Source: Paraburkholderia mimosarum LMG 23256 = NBRC 106338 (GTDB lineage Bacteria > Pseudomonadota > Gammaproteobacteria > Burkholderiales > Burkholderiaceae). Taken from it: 36,202 nucleotides of DNA. The translations under genes were made by a program, and so were the position numbers. A model generated the notes under the pieces. It made no database searches and was not told the DNA's origin. It saw only the letters and a program-made list of their open reading frames with translations. Position 1 is the stretch's first letter, and each line of letters begins with the position of its first letter. The stretch is taken from the NCBI RefSeq assembly GCF_000739815.1, contig NZ_BBJJ01000065.1, positions 1 through 36,202 of the forward strand, written 5' to 3'. Below are positions 16,468 to 23,626 of this stretch, piece by piece.

Positions 16468-16619
16468 CTGGTACGGCGGATTAAAGGGATGGCGGGTCGC
16501 ACGGTTGTAGTGGGATCCGCCGTCCTTTCCAACGCCGAAGCGGTTCATCAGATGTTGCTCCGAGAAACCCCGTCCTTCAGAGGCTGTCGCGAAAGCCCAT
16601 TGCCGATAAAATCCGGTAA

Positions 16620-16663
16620 CGCAAACAGCACCATTCCGGCTCTACCCGTGCAGGCGCCTGCAC
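16620..16663 (-). repeat. 44-bp palindrome-containing repeat, copy 3
   Basis: On the minus strand it begins with the perfect 16-bp palindrome GTGCAGGCGCCTGCAC (16648-16663), followed by GCCGGAATGGTGCTG. It aligns gap-free to copies 1 and 2. ACCGGATTTT follows, as also downstream of copy 1. Confidence 0.8.
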
Positions 16664-16910
16664 GAGAGACGACGGGGCCAATGGCTGGTCGCAAGGTATG
16701 CCTGCGCATCAAGACGTCCAACCTCCCGTTCCAGCGGTCCATCACGGCTTTGGTCTCGCATGGCTGTCACCGCGTGCCGTCCATGCTCCGTTGCCCCGAC
16801 TGGATCCCCAAGGCTTCAGCACCAGCAAAGGCGTTCATGCACAACGCTTGCTCAAAATCTCATCATCAGGATTCCACATAATTTGATGGGCGGGTCTCAA
16901 GGGCGAGAAC

Positions 16911-16939
16911 TTGACTTTGCGAATTTGAGCAAATACTGG
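16911..16939 (+). promoter_or_regulatory. TTGACTTTGC promoter element, copy 3
   Basis: TTGACT and TACTGG are separated by 17 bp. It drives the Cys-rich gene at 16999 through a 60-bp leader that duplicates the one at 15690-15746. Conservation beyond the -35/-10 boxes suggests a regulator site or a structured leader. Confidence 0.6.
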
Positions 16940-16998
16940 ATTGGCGAACGTCCTGCAGGAAGAGGCGAGCGCTAACCCAGTTGATCAGGAGAGTCGAA

Positions 16999-17538
16999 AT
17001 GAAGTCCGATGAAACGCCTCAGTGCCGGCGCAGGCATCTCGCGTGCGCCGAATGCGAATGCAGATTCGAGTTGCCTGCGCGTGGATCACAGGAAGCGCGA
17101 TGCGCGCGCAAACACTCGATTGCCGAGTCTACCCAAAAGGACGAGACGGACGAGCTAGCGCGTCGTTTGCATTGCGCTCGTTGCTTGACGGGACATTTTG
17201 TCGAAACGGACAACGCGATAGCTTCCTATGTCCGTGCGAGACTCAGGATGATGGCGACTGACGTTTTCTCGGTATCCCGCCACACTGCTGACCTTGCCGC
17301 ACGCGCGTTGCGGGATCGTTTCCTTTCGGATACGGATGCCATGTTGAAGCGAATCCTTGATCTTGCGGCGCTACGGTATCTGAGAGACGGTTCGACGACC
17401 ATCACGCAAGAGGACGTCACAGTGGCGTTGCGCCTTGTCATGCACGATGGCCAATTGTGCATGAGACGCCGGAGCGACGGTGGTTGCGATCCGGGCCAGC
17501 CCAAAGGATCGCGCTTAGACATCTGCCCGAAGCCGTAG
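16999..17538 (+). CDS. Cys-rich (zinc-ribbon-like) protein with possible C-terminal histone fold
   Basis: A 179-residue protein with ATG after AGGAGAGTCGAA. The first 66 residues are rich in Cys/His: C9, C16-x2-C19, C21, C35, then C59-x2-C62 and H66, which fits a zinc ribbon or two small zinc sites. Residues 93-152 are helical. MLKRILDLAALRYLRDG followed by STTITQEDVTVALRLV resembles the alpha2-loop-alpha3 part of histone-fold proteins, where a T-I-T strand precedes a DV-x2-AL helix. Known single bacterial histones are about 60-70 residues, so this would be a fused form. No known domain is certain; the resemblance is by eye. Its promoter and 5' part are duplicated at 15661-15954. A DNA-binding role is likely but unproven. 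Confidence 0.6.
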   Translation: MKSDETPQCRRRHLACAECECRFELPARGSQEARCARKHSIAESTQKDETDELARRLHCARCLTGHFVETDNAIASYVRARLRMMATDVFSVSRHTADLAARALRDRFLSDTDAMLKRILDLAALRYLRDGSTTITQEDVTVALRLVMHDGQLCMRRRSDGGCDPGQPKGSRLDICPKP

Positions 17539-17705
17539 GGCAATGAGGAGGTTTTCGGGGGCATCTCCAGCTCGGCCGCCAAACAAGAATGGGTCGCCCT
17601 CGGCGCGCGGAATTTGAGCGATGGTGCGGCTCGGCGGACACTGGATGGACAGATCCGCCGAGCCGCGGTACAGCGGCGTCGTTAATCCGCGTTGCGTTGA
17701 AAGCC

Positions 17706-18509
17706 TTACTCAAGCGCTGTCGCTTTCGTCCGTTTGCGGTTCCCTGCTGGCGCGAATTCGGCGCGCCACTCGTCCGGCGAAATGGATGGTAGTCCCAGTG
17801 CCCCGGCTACGCGCTTGAACGTATCAGCCGCGTCCAGCAGGTCGCGTTGTGCGATCACCTTGTGGGCGAGTCCATGCATTATTTTCTCAGGGGCACCGTT
17901 GAGCCGCGCCGTAGTCAATTCGGTCTCGAAATCTACTGCGCGATTCACGATGGCAGCGATTGGCATCCGGAATTGCTGGGCCTTCCCAAACGATGGTGAT
18001 ACCGGAAGCGTCGCCTCAGGCGATAGCGTGATCTCCGCTTCGCGCGCATGTTCGACGACGATGGGATAGATGTCCTCGATGGCGACGTTCGCTGGGGCGT
18101 CGGTAAAGAGAATCCGGATGCAAGGGGAAGCCACCCCCGCCGCGCGTATTTCCGCAAGCGTTTCTACGGCGGTCTGCTGTGACGCGGTGCCCGGAGACGT
18201 CGACACGATAATCGTTTTGAGTTCGGTAAGAACGGGTCGCCTTGCCTGAATAAATGCAATCATGGCTTTCCGGTCTTCCGTCGACACGTCGATGATCCCC
18301 CCGCGCCGGGAAGTCATCAAGGTGCAGTAATGGTCCTGAAGCGCATTTTCGCTGTCCGCTGGACCCGTGTTTCTCGCGGGCTCGGTAGGCGTAGCGGTCA
18401 GGCCCGGATTCAGGAGCAAGCCTCCGGTCTGTGCGTGAAGGATTTGCGCTGCCGAAGTTTGCGCGGCACTGCTCGTGCTTTGGAAGTGAGCCACAATCAG
18501 ATGAGTCAT
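17706..18509 (-). CDS. StbB/ParA-like protein lacking a Walker A motif (putative)
   Basis: A 267-residue protein. It alternates predicted strands and helices like a ParA/MinD-type domain: THLIVAHFQST at the start, GGIIDVSTEDRKAMIAF (about 70-86) where ParA-like StbB proteins have a Walker B-like DVG strand, and LKTIIVSTSP and CIRILFTDAP as later core strands. The P-loop that should follow the first strand is absent: STSSAAQTSAAQ replaces a GKT/S motif. It would therefore be a degenerate NTPase or a regulatory relative. The C-terminal 80 residues are helical and basic (ending RKRTKATALE). It is the last gene of a minus-strand operon with a recombinase and its partner. The assignment to the StbB group is tentative. 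Confidence 0.5.
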   Translation of the reverse strand: MTHLIVAHFQSTSSAAQTSAAQILHAQTGGLLLNPGLTATPTEPARNTGPADSENALQDHYCTLMTSRRGGIIDVSTEDRKAMIAFIQARRPVLTELKTIIVSTSPGTASQQTAVETLAEIRAAGVASPCIRILFTDAPANVAIEDIYPIVVEHAREAEITLSPEATLPVSPSFGKAQQFRMPIAAIVNRAVDFETELTTARLNGAPEKIMHGLAHKVIAQRDLLDAADTFKRVAGALGLPSISPDEWRAEFAPAGNRKRTKATALE

Positions 18510-18564
18510 TGTCGTTCCTGTGAAGGTTGGTAATGCAGATCAATTGCGTAACGAACATTGATCC

Positions 18565-19173
18565 TTACGCGACGAAATTGTCGTCGCGAGTGGAACTCTG
18601 CGCGCACGCTTCGCGCTTGGCCCGGCGTCTGCGGCTGCGGGCGAGCCGTGAGGACTCGAGCGGCTGGTAGGTTCTCAGGCGGAATGCGTCCCACTGGCGG
18701 TTCTCGACGGGACGACGAATGCGCGGGATAACGATGGTGCGCAGGACCTTGCCGCTGTAGCCTGCGTGCAGGCACACAAGGAGCACGGCACTCAGCGCGA
18801 CAAGCGCGTCATCGACATGGCAGTCCCGGTGGTCGAGATGACTCGCGTAGGCGCGAAGTGTGTCCTCGGTAATATCGAGGATGGAAGCGGGCAACCCCGA
18901 GCGTGATCGCAGGAAGTCTTCAAACTGTAGCCATAGCGGTATGAGCGTTTTGACGGCCTTGTCGCTGCTGTATCGGTCAAGCGCTATGCGCGCCTGCGCG
19001 GTAAGTGGAGATTCCAGCACGTTTCTTGCTCCTTTGTAGACGTCTGGTTGATATTTAAGTAAGAAGTAGTGCAGATTAATTCGCTCTGTGACTGGGCCTT
19101 TTACCTCCTTGCTTGTTTTGAAATCGGCGACCGGGCGCCGGCCTTCGTCGCCTGGTGGCAGATCTGTCGCCAT
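18565..19173 (-). CDS. Core-binding (SAM-like) domain protein, partner of the tyrosine recombinase
   Basis: A 202-residue protein from ATG 19173, chosen because GGAGGT sits 8 bp upstream. It overlaps the recombinase gene by 98 bp in another frame. Residues about 60-165 (LTAQARIALDRYSSDKAVKT, then LWLQFEDFLRSRSG and ITEDTLRAYASHLDHRDCHV) look like the helical N-terminal core-binding domain of phage-type integrases. The catalytic domain is absent; the protein ends in an Arg-rich tail (SRRRRAKREA). It may be an accessory DNA-binding subunit for the recombinase, or the remnant of a second recombinase. A later start cannot be excluded: AAGGAGGT lies inside the overlap region too. Confidence 0.6.
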   Translation of the reverse strand: MATDLPPGDEGRRPVADFKTSKEVKGPVTERINLHYFLLKYQPDVYKGARNVLESPLTAQARIALDRYSSDKAVKTLIPLWLQFEDFLRSRSGLPASILDITEDTLRAYASHLDHRDCHVDDALVALSAVLLVCLHAGYSGKVLRTIVIPRIRRPVENRQWDAFRLRTYQPLESSRLARSRRRRAKREACAQSSTRDDNFVA

Positions 19174-20164
19174 CGAATCGGACCTCCGGGTGGCCGACTG
19201 AGGACACCGGAGAGTTCTTCGTCGGCTTGCGGGGAACGAAGTCACTCGGCAACTGAATTTTTTCGGGAAACCGGTGGCGGATCTGCCAGCAGTAAACCTC
19301 GAGGATCATCTTCACGCGCGACGGTCCGTGCCCAAGGCGGTCCGAGAGCTGGGTCAGTACCTCGACAGGCGGTACGCCGCGATCGAGCGCCGCGTTGGCG
19401 AAGTCCACTGCGTAAGTGAATCTCAGACTGTGACTCGCGAGCTCGCGACGCATTGGCAATTGCTCAAAGCGGGACTTCAGCCGGGACTTGGCGCTTTTCA
19501 GATCGTCATTGCAGCCGGTCACCAGCTCAAAATCGCGATTGCGGCAGAACTCGAGCGCTGCAGTGATTGCGTCGAGCGTTTCATCAACATGGTCCGCAAG
19601 TACTTCGGTACGACGCGGACGCCCGTTCTTCGCGCCGCGTTCGACAGGCAGGCGTCGCTCGCCCTGCAGGATCAGGTCCCGCCAGGTTTGCAGCGACTTG
19701 CCGCACATAAGTGCCTCGCGCATGCGAAGCCCGAGCCAACGCATCAGACGAATTACGTGCACGACGTCGTTGTCGAACGCCTGTGCGGCAGCGAGCAGTT
19801 CACTGAACTCCTGCGGCGTACGCGCACGATGTCTGCCGTGACGGTCCCGTCGCTCAAGCTGGAGATCGCGGCTTCGGGTTGAGCGGGACATATCCTGTCC
19901 GGCTGTGCCCTGTATCACCGAGAGCGACGCTCGATAGTTGGCGAGCGTGCCCGGCTTCATCGCCCCGGCAACCAGGAACCAGACGAAGAATTCGAGCATC
20001 CAGTCTTCGGCTTCGTCCACCGCTTCCAGCGTGTGCCCGATGCGCACGGCGAAGCGCGAGAACTCGCTCCAATGCAGTCGGCGGTGTTTCTGTGAGTCCT
20101 TGCTCCCGCCTGCTTCGCGGCTCATCTGTGCGGCGTGGTTGACGCCTCTTGATCTTCGTCCCAT
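19076..20164 (-). CDS. Tyrosine recombinase/integrase
   Basis: A 362-residue protein from the ATG at 20164 (AAGGAG lies 13 bp upstream; a GTG at 20248 and an ATG at 20221 are alternatives). The helical core-binding domain covers about 25-100. The catalytic domain begins near 114 (RARTPQEFSELL). All residues of the family can be assigned: Arg in LGLRMREAL (147 or 149), Lys179 in GAKNGRPRR, HSLR at 245-248, His279 in RLGHG, and Tyr291 in MILEVY. It should be active in site-specific recombination and is the likely mobiliser of this region, although no att repeats were found. Downstream genes on the same strand are its SAM-like partner and the StbB-like protein. Confidence 0.82.
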   Translation of the reverse strand: MGRRSRGVNHAAQMSREAGGSKDSQKHRRLHWSEFSRFAVRIGHTLEAVDEAEDWMLEFFVWFLVAGAMKPGTLANYRASLSVIQGTAGQDMSRSTRSRDLQLERRDRHGRHRARTPQEFSELLAAAQAFDNDVVHVIRLMRWLGLRMREALMCGKSLQTWRDLILQGERRLPVERGAKNGRPRRTEVLADHVDETLDAITAALEFCRNRDFELVTGCNDDLKSAKSRLKSRFEQLPMRRELASHSLRFTYAVDFANAALDRGVPPVEVLTQLSDRLGHGPSRVKMILEVYCWQIRHRFPEKIQLPSDFVPRKPTKNSPVSSVGHPEVRFDGDRSATRRRRPAPGRRFQNKQGGKRPSHRAN

Positions 20165-21970
20165 ACGGTTCGTTCGGCTCCTTTCCTGGGGCTGGTTGAT
20201 CCGCCTGTATGTCATCCTCATGCGCGGGCGGGACGCGAATGAGGGCACCCTGTTGCCATCGGTTGGATGGCGACGTGTTCCCGGAGGACACGTGATCGAG
20301 CGGGACCAACGAGGGTGCGACGTTGGCCTGCGGTGATTCGGAAGTACAAGAAGACGGGCAGAGGCGGTTTAGCTGAGGGTCCCCGGTTGGCACCGGTGGA
20401 AAGGTCTGCGCGCTTGGAAGTGAGAGCCCGGGGCGGGAGGAACATGGCGCGCCGCGTGGCGGCGCATTCGATGTTCAACCGCATTCGCGTGCATGCAGCA
20501 CGTGGGCGATGGCGGCTCGCGCGAAGGCGAGCACGATGTGGGCGGATTGTCGTGTGCGAACTTCACACTCGAAATCGCGCTGGAGGGCGTTTGAAAGGGT
20601 GATGTGCGCCAGAGCGGCGCGTCGCAGACCGAAACGATCGATGGGCTCGAACGGCTCGAGCGTTTCAAAGTCGCAAAGGAAGGCCTTCGCTTGTCCGCAG
20701 GCGGACTATCGAGGCATGCTGGTGATTCCTGTTACACCGGGAACCAACTCATGCCTGGGGTAGGGAGCAGGATAGTGAGGGCGATCAGTGAGTCGCCCAG
20801 GAGCATCATTGCGCAAGCCCGTTGTGTGGCCGGAGGGCTGTGAAGCCTTCCTTCGTCTACGCGATCAAGATGTATTGCTCGCGTTTCGACGCGACGTTTT
20901 TGAAAGGTGTCGCAGCGCCGTCAGTGGCTAGGCCGCCGATGGCAGTTCGAGGTGCGAGGGAGACAAACCGCGCATTCGCATGGCGCCAATGCCCTAGAAG
21001 CAAGTGGCGCGATCAATGACGGTGGGACGCACAAGTCGTGCGCGGATCCAGTACGACCATCGACGACGTCTACCGGACAACATCCGACACGATGCGCGAG
21101 AAAATCCGCCCAGGCGGGCTCTGCGGCGCGGTCCATTGAATTATGTCGGTCCAGCCGGAAAAGGCTAGAGCGGCATCTTAAAGAATTTTGGGCGAAAGCA
21201 CCCCTAGACCCCCGCTAGGGAGTTTGATGGTCGATGCTCGTAACGTGAGCGGGCGGTCCGGAGATTAAATATCAATTGTATGAGGGAAGTCAAGCGCTTG
21301 CTTTCGCGAGTGGAGCAACCGCAGCTCAGCACGGTGTAAAGGTCCATACCGCCGTGCATGGACCAGTCCGAAACAAGCCGGGCAACAATGAAGCGGTTGC
21401 CCGGCAAAGCCGACATCCTCCAATTGGACCACATTGGGCAGCGGTGCCGGCAAGTCTCGCCGTCCGGTCGACGAGGAGGGCGCCGGCCCGGCAATCTCGT
21501 GCTGATCTGCCATGAAGGCTCTACCCCGTTGAATTCGAATGCTCCAGACGCGACGCCCCTATCGGGAGGGCGACCCGCACCTGTCCCATGGCCGTCGTCG
21601 ACGGAAGCCTGACGCGAGGCGCGAAGTGTGCTGCGGCACCAGTGCATTCAAAGAGAGGGGGCGCGAAGCAGTTTGGCGTCTGTAGTGGTGTCACCCACCT
21701 TCATTCAGTCATTCAAGCAGCGGCACAACTGAACCTTCAGTACTTCATTTCGCGCATTGAGGAAGCCCTCAAGCCGGGATGTTCTGAAATGTACGCAATC
21801 GAACGGAAACGGATGACATTTTCGTTAAAATGCGCCGACGCAAAATGCATATCTCATGGGTATTAAAAATCCGTAGAATATTAAATTGCAACCGACGGGA
21901 ATCCGATAATAAACATCAGGGGACACGTGGAAGATACGTTTTCCCAAATATTCAGAGGGCTCGTTCCGGC

Positions 21971-22040
21971 TCGACAGCAATGGCTGAAAATAGCGGGACG
22001 CAGCCCCGGCAAGGCTTTCGCGCCGGCAAGTTGAATATGT
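21971..22040 (+). promoter_or_regulatory. Structured leader-like segment with partial resemblance to a c-di-GMP-I (GEMM) riboswitch
   Basis: The order GCAA, GCTGAAAATAGC (a small hairpin with GAAA in the loop), GGGACGCAGCC and CCGGC...GCCGG resembles the first half of the GEMM consensus (GCAAACC, GAAA loop, GGGACGCAAAGCC). The tetraloop-receptor side of the second hairpin (GGUAGCGGGGUUACC-type) is not seen, and the distance to the next ATG is more than 300 bp. Treat it as a weak candidate. Confidence 0.2.
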
Positions 22041-22226
22041 TATTGAACGAACCGACACCGAACCGAAAATAGGGTGGATCAAAACAGATACGTTTTCCGG
22101 ATACGCTAATCAGCATTAAAAAAACGACGTATCGATCTGAATTTAAAGGTCTTTGCTGTTTTCGCTGTCCGCTGAAACAGGTGCAATGCCCGTTTCAATG
22201 TTGCATTAGAGAAACATAAGACGCCG

Positions 22227-22242
22227 GTGAAAACGCTTTCAC
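22227..22242 (+). promoter_or_regulatory. LacI-family-type operator palindrome upstream of the glycine-rich genes
   Basis: GTGAAAACGCTTTCAC has perfect 6-bp arms around the asymmetric centre ACGC. It fits the TGAAA-N-CG-N-TTTCA form of many LacI/GalR-family operators. It lies about 135 bp before the first glycine-rich gene. No LacI-family regulator is encoded in the window. Confidence 0.4.
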
Positions 22243-22377
22243 GAAGCAACACCCGCCAACGGCAGTCCATTTCCCTTTGTAATTCAATGACTTGCACGAG
22301 TGGCATTACCTATGCGTCTGGGGCCCGCGGATTGGTGCACTTTGCCAACCCATCCCCCGGCTCAACAGGAGGTTCCT

Positions 22378-23610
22378 ATGCGCAAGACAATACTGGCGTC
22401 CGCTGCGGTCCTCGCATTCGGCTTCAGCGGTTACGCAATGGCAAATCCATGCAGTGCTACCGACAATTCCTGCGACCAGAAGTCGACAAGCGGTGCCAAC
22501 TCGCTGACCAGCAGTGCGGCGTCGACACAGTCCTCAACCTATGGCAGTAACGCCAACGAAATCGCCTCTGGCGCATCCGTCTGGCAGAACAGCAACAACA
22601 GCACGAAGGTTGTCGCATTGAGCAAGCTCGATGGCGTGGTCACGGGTGTCAGTGTCTATGGCATTGGCAACACGGCCATTAACGCGGGCAGCGCAGCAGG
22701 TGGCACCGGCGGCAAGGGCGGTAACGGCTATGGCGGCGCTGGCTATGGCGGCGACGGCGGCAATGGCGGCAGAGGCGGCAGCGGTGGCAACGGCGGCAGT
22801 GCGCACAATGGCAGCGCGACGTCTGGCTACGCGAGCAACGGCAGTGCAACGGCTGGCGACGGCTATGCGGGCAACGGCGGCAAGGGTGGCAGCGCGCACG
22901 CCGGCGGAACGCAAGGCGGCAACGGCACCGGCACTGGCGGCTGGGCTGGAGCCGGTAGCCTCGCGGCTGGCGGCTTGTCTGCCAGTCATGGCGGCAATGC
23001 TAGCGGCAGTGGCGGCGGCGGCGGCAGCGGTGGAGACGGCGGCAACGGCGGTGGCGCTCATGCGAGCCACTGGTCAACTGCAACCTCGACATCGCCTGGC
23101 GGCGCGGGCGGGGCTGGCGCAGCAGGTGGCTCAGGCGCTGGCACCGGTGGCGCATCCACCGCTACTGGCGGCGCGGGCACGACCGGCGCGAGCACGGCCA
23201 CGGCCGGCGTTGGCACTGGCACCGGCGGTGCTGGCGGCGCGGCGACGGCGTCGGCGGGTGCAGGCGGTGCAGGCGGCACGGGCACCGGCGGCAGCGCGAC
23301 GAACGGCGGCGCAGCCACCGTGGCCAGCAACGGCAGCGCAACCGCGGGCGTTGGAGCGGCAGGTGCGGCTGGCGGAGCGGGCGGTGCAGGCGGTGTGGGC
23401 AATGGTGGCGTTGGCAACGGAGCGGCCGGTGGTGCCGGCGGCGCTGGCGGAACCAACACTGTTAACGCAGGCACCTTCGACATGGCGAATACGATGACGG
23501 GTGCGGCCCAGTCCGCAGCAGGCATCGTGGTCATGAACCAGAACAGCGGTATGGCTTCCCTTGTGCAGCAGGCAGTCACTGTGCAGGCGAACCTGACCGT
23601 TGGCCACTAG
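22378..23610 (+). CDS. Secreted glycine-rich PGRS-like repeat protein 1 (putative Fap-like cargo)
   Basis: A 410-residue protein from an ATG after AGGAGG. The signal peptide is about 1-22 (cleavage near GYAMA/NPC). A short conserved mature N-terminus carries two cysteines (C25, C32) in NPCS-x5-SCDQKSTSGAN. A Gln/Asn/Ser-rich region to about 105 contains QNSNNSTKVVALSKLDG. The core of about 260 residues is built of GGxGGxGG and GNGG-type repeats. The non-repetitive C-terminus has GIVVMNQNSGMASLVQQAVTVQANLTVGH as its key segment (QNSG and LVQQ). Gly-Gly-X repeats can pack as polyglycine-II helices, as in PE_PGRS-like proteins. Together with the neighbours this suggests exported surface fibre material. 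It is the first gene of a tandem pair. No enzyme motif is present. Confidence 0.8.
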   Translation: MRKTILASAAVLAFGFSGYAMANPCSATDNSCDQKSTSGANSLTSSAASTQSSTYGSNANEIASGASVWQNSNNSTKVVALSKLDGVVTGVSVYGIGNTAINAGSAAGGTGGKGGNGYGGAGYGGDGGNGGRGGSGGNGGSAHNGSATSGYASNGSATAGDGYAGNGGKGGSAHAGGTQGGNGTGTGGWAGAGSLAAGGLSASHGGNASGSGGGGGSGGDGGNGGGAHASHWSTATSTSPGGAGGAGAAGGSGAGTGGASTATGGAGTTGASTATAGVGTGTGGAGGAATASAGAGGAGGTGTGGSATNGGAATVASNGSATAGVGAAGAAGGAGGAGGVGNGGVGNGAAGGAGGAGGTNTVNAGTFDMANTMTGAAQSAAGIVVMNQNSGMASLVQQAVTVQANLTVGH

Positions 23611-23626
23611 CCAGCAGGAGGCTCTC

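Larger units (their letters stand above)
16468..16998. other. Intergenic stretch with repeat copy 3 and promoter copy 3
   Basis: No gene seen. It holds the third 44-bp repeat (16620-16663, minus strand) and the third TTGACTTTGC element (16911-16939), followed by a leader nearly identical to 15690-15746. Confidence 0.45.
20165..22377. other. 2.2-kb region without recognised genes; AT-rich promoter zone at its right end
   Basis: Frames present in 20.2-21.7 kb have no motifs, biased composition and no good ribosome sites, so I do not call genes there. The base composition becomes clearly more AT-rich from about 21.8 to 22.3 kb, ahead of the glycine-rich genes. That part contains AGATACGTTTTCC twice (about 21931 and 22085), an inverted repeat TGAAAC/GTTTCA (22173-22197), a LacI-type palindrome (22227-22242) and a structured segment at 21971-22040. 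It is probably the control region of the export locus. Confidence 0.45.

Noticed and set aside
10365..16663. The three 44-bp repeats as a CRISPR array or integron attC sites.
   Set aside because: They are kilobases apart, in both orientations, without regular spacers, and lack the RYYYAAC/GTTRRRY ends of attC sites.
21265..21513. An 82-codon minus-strand frame with HCCPACFGLVH that hints at a zinc site.
   Set aside because: No homologous pattern beyond the short Cys cluster, overlapped by other frames of equal length and no ribosome site.
22309..22324. Sigma-54-like sequence TGGCATTACCTATGCG near the first glycine-rich gene.
   Set aside because: The -24 part is only TGGCA and the -12 part is ATGCG instead of TTGC(A/T); too weak to call.
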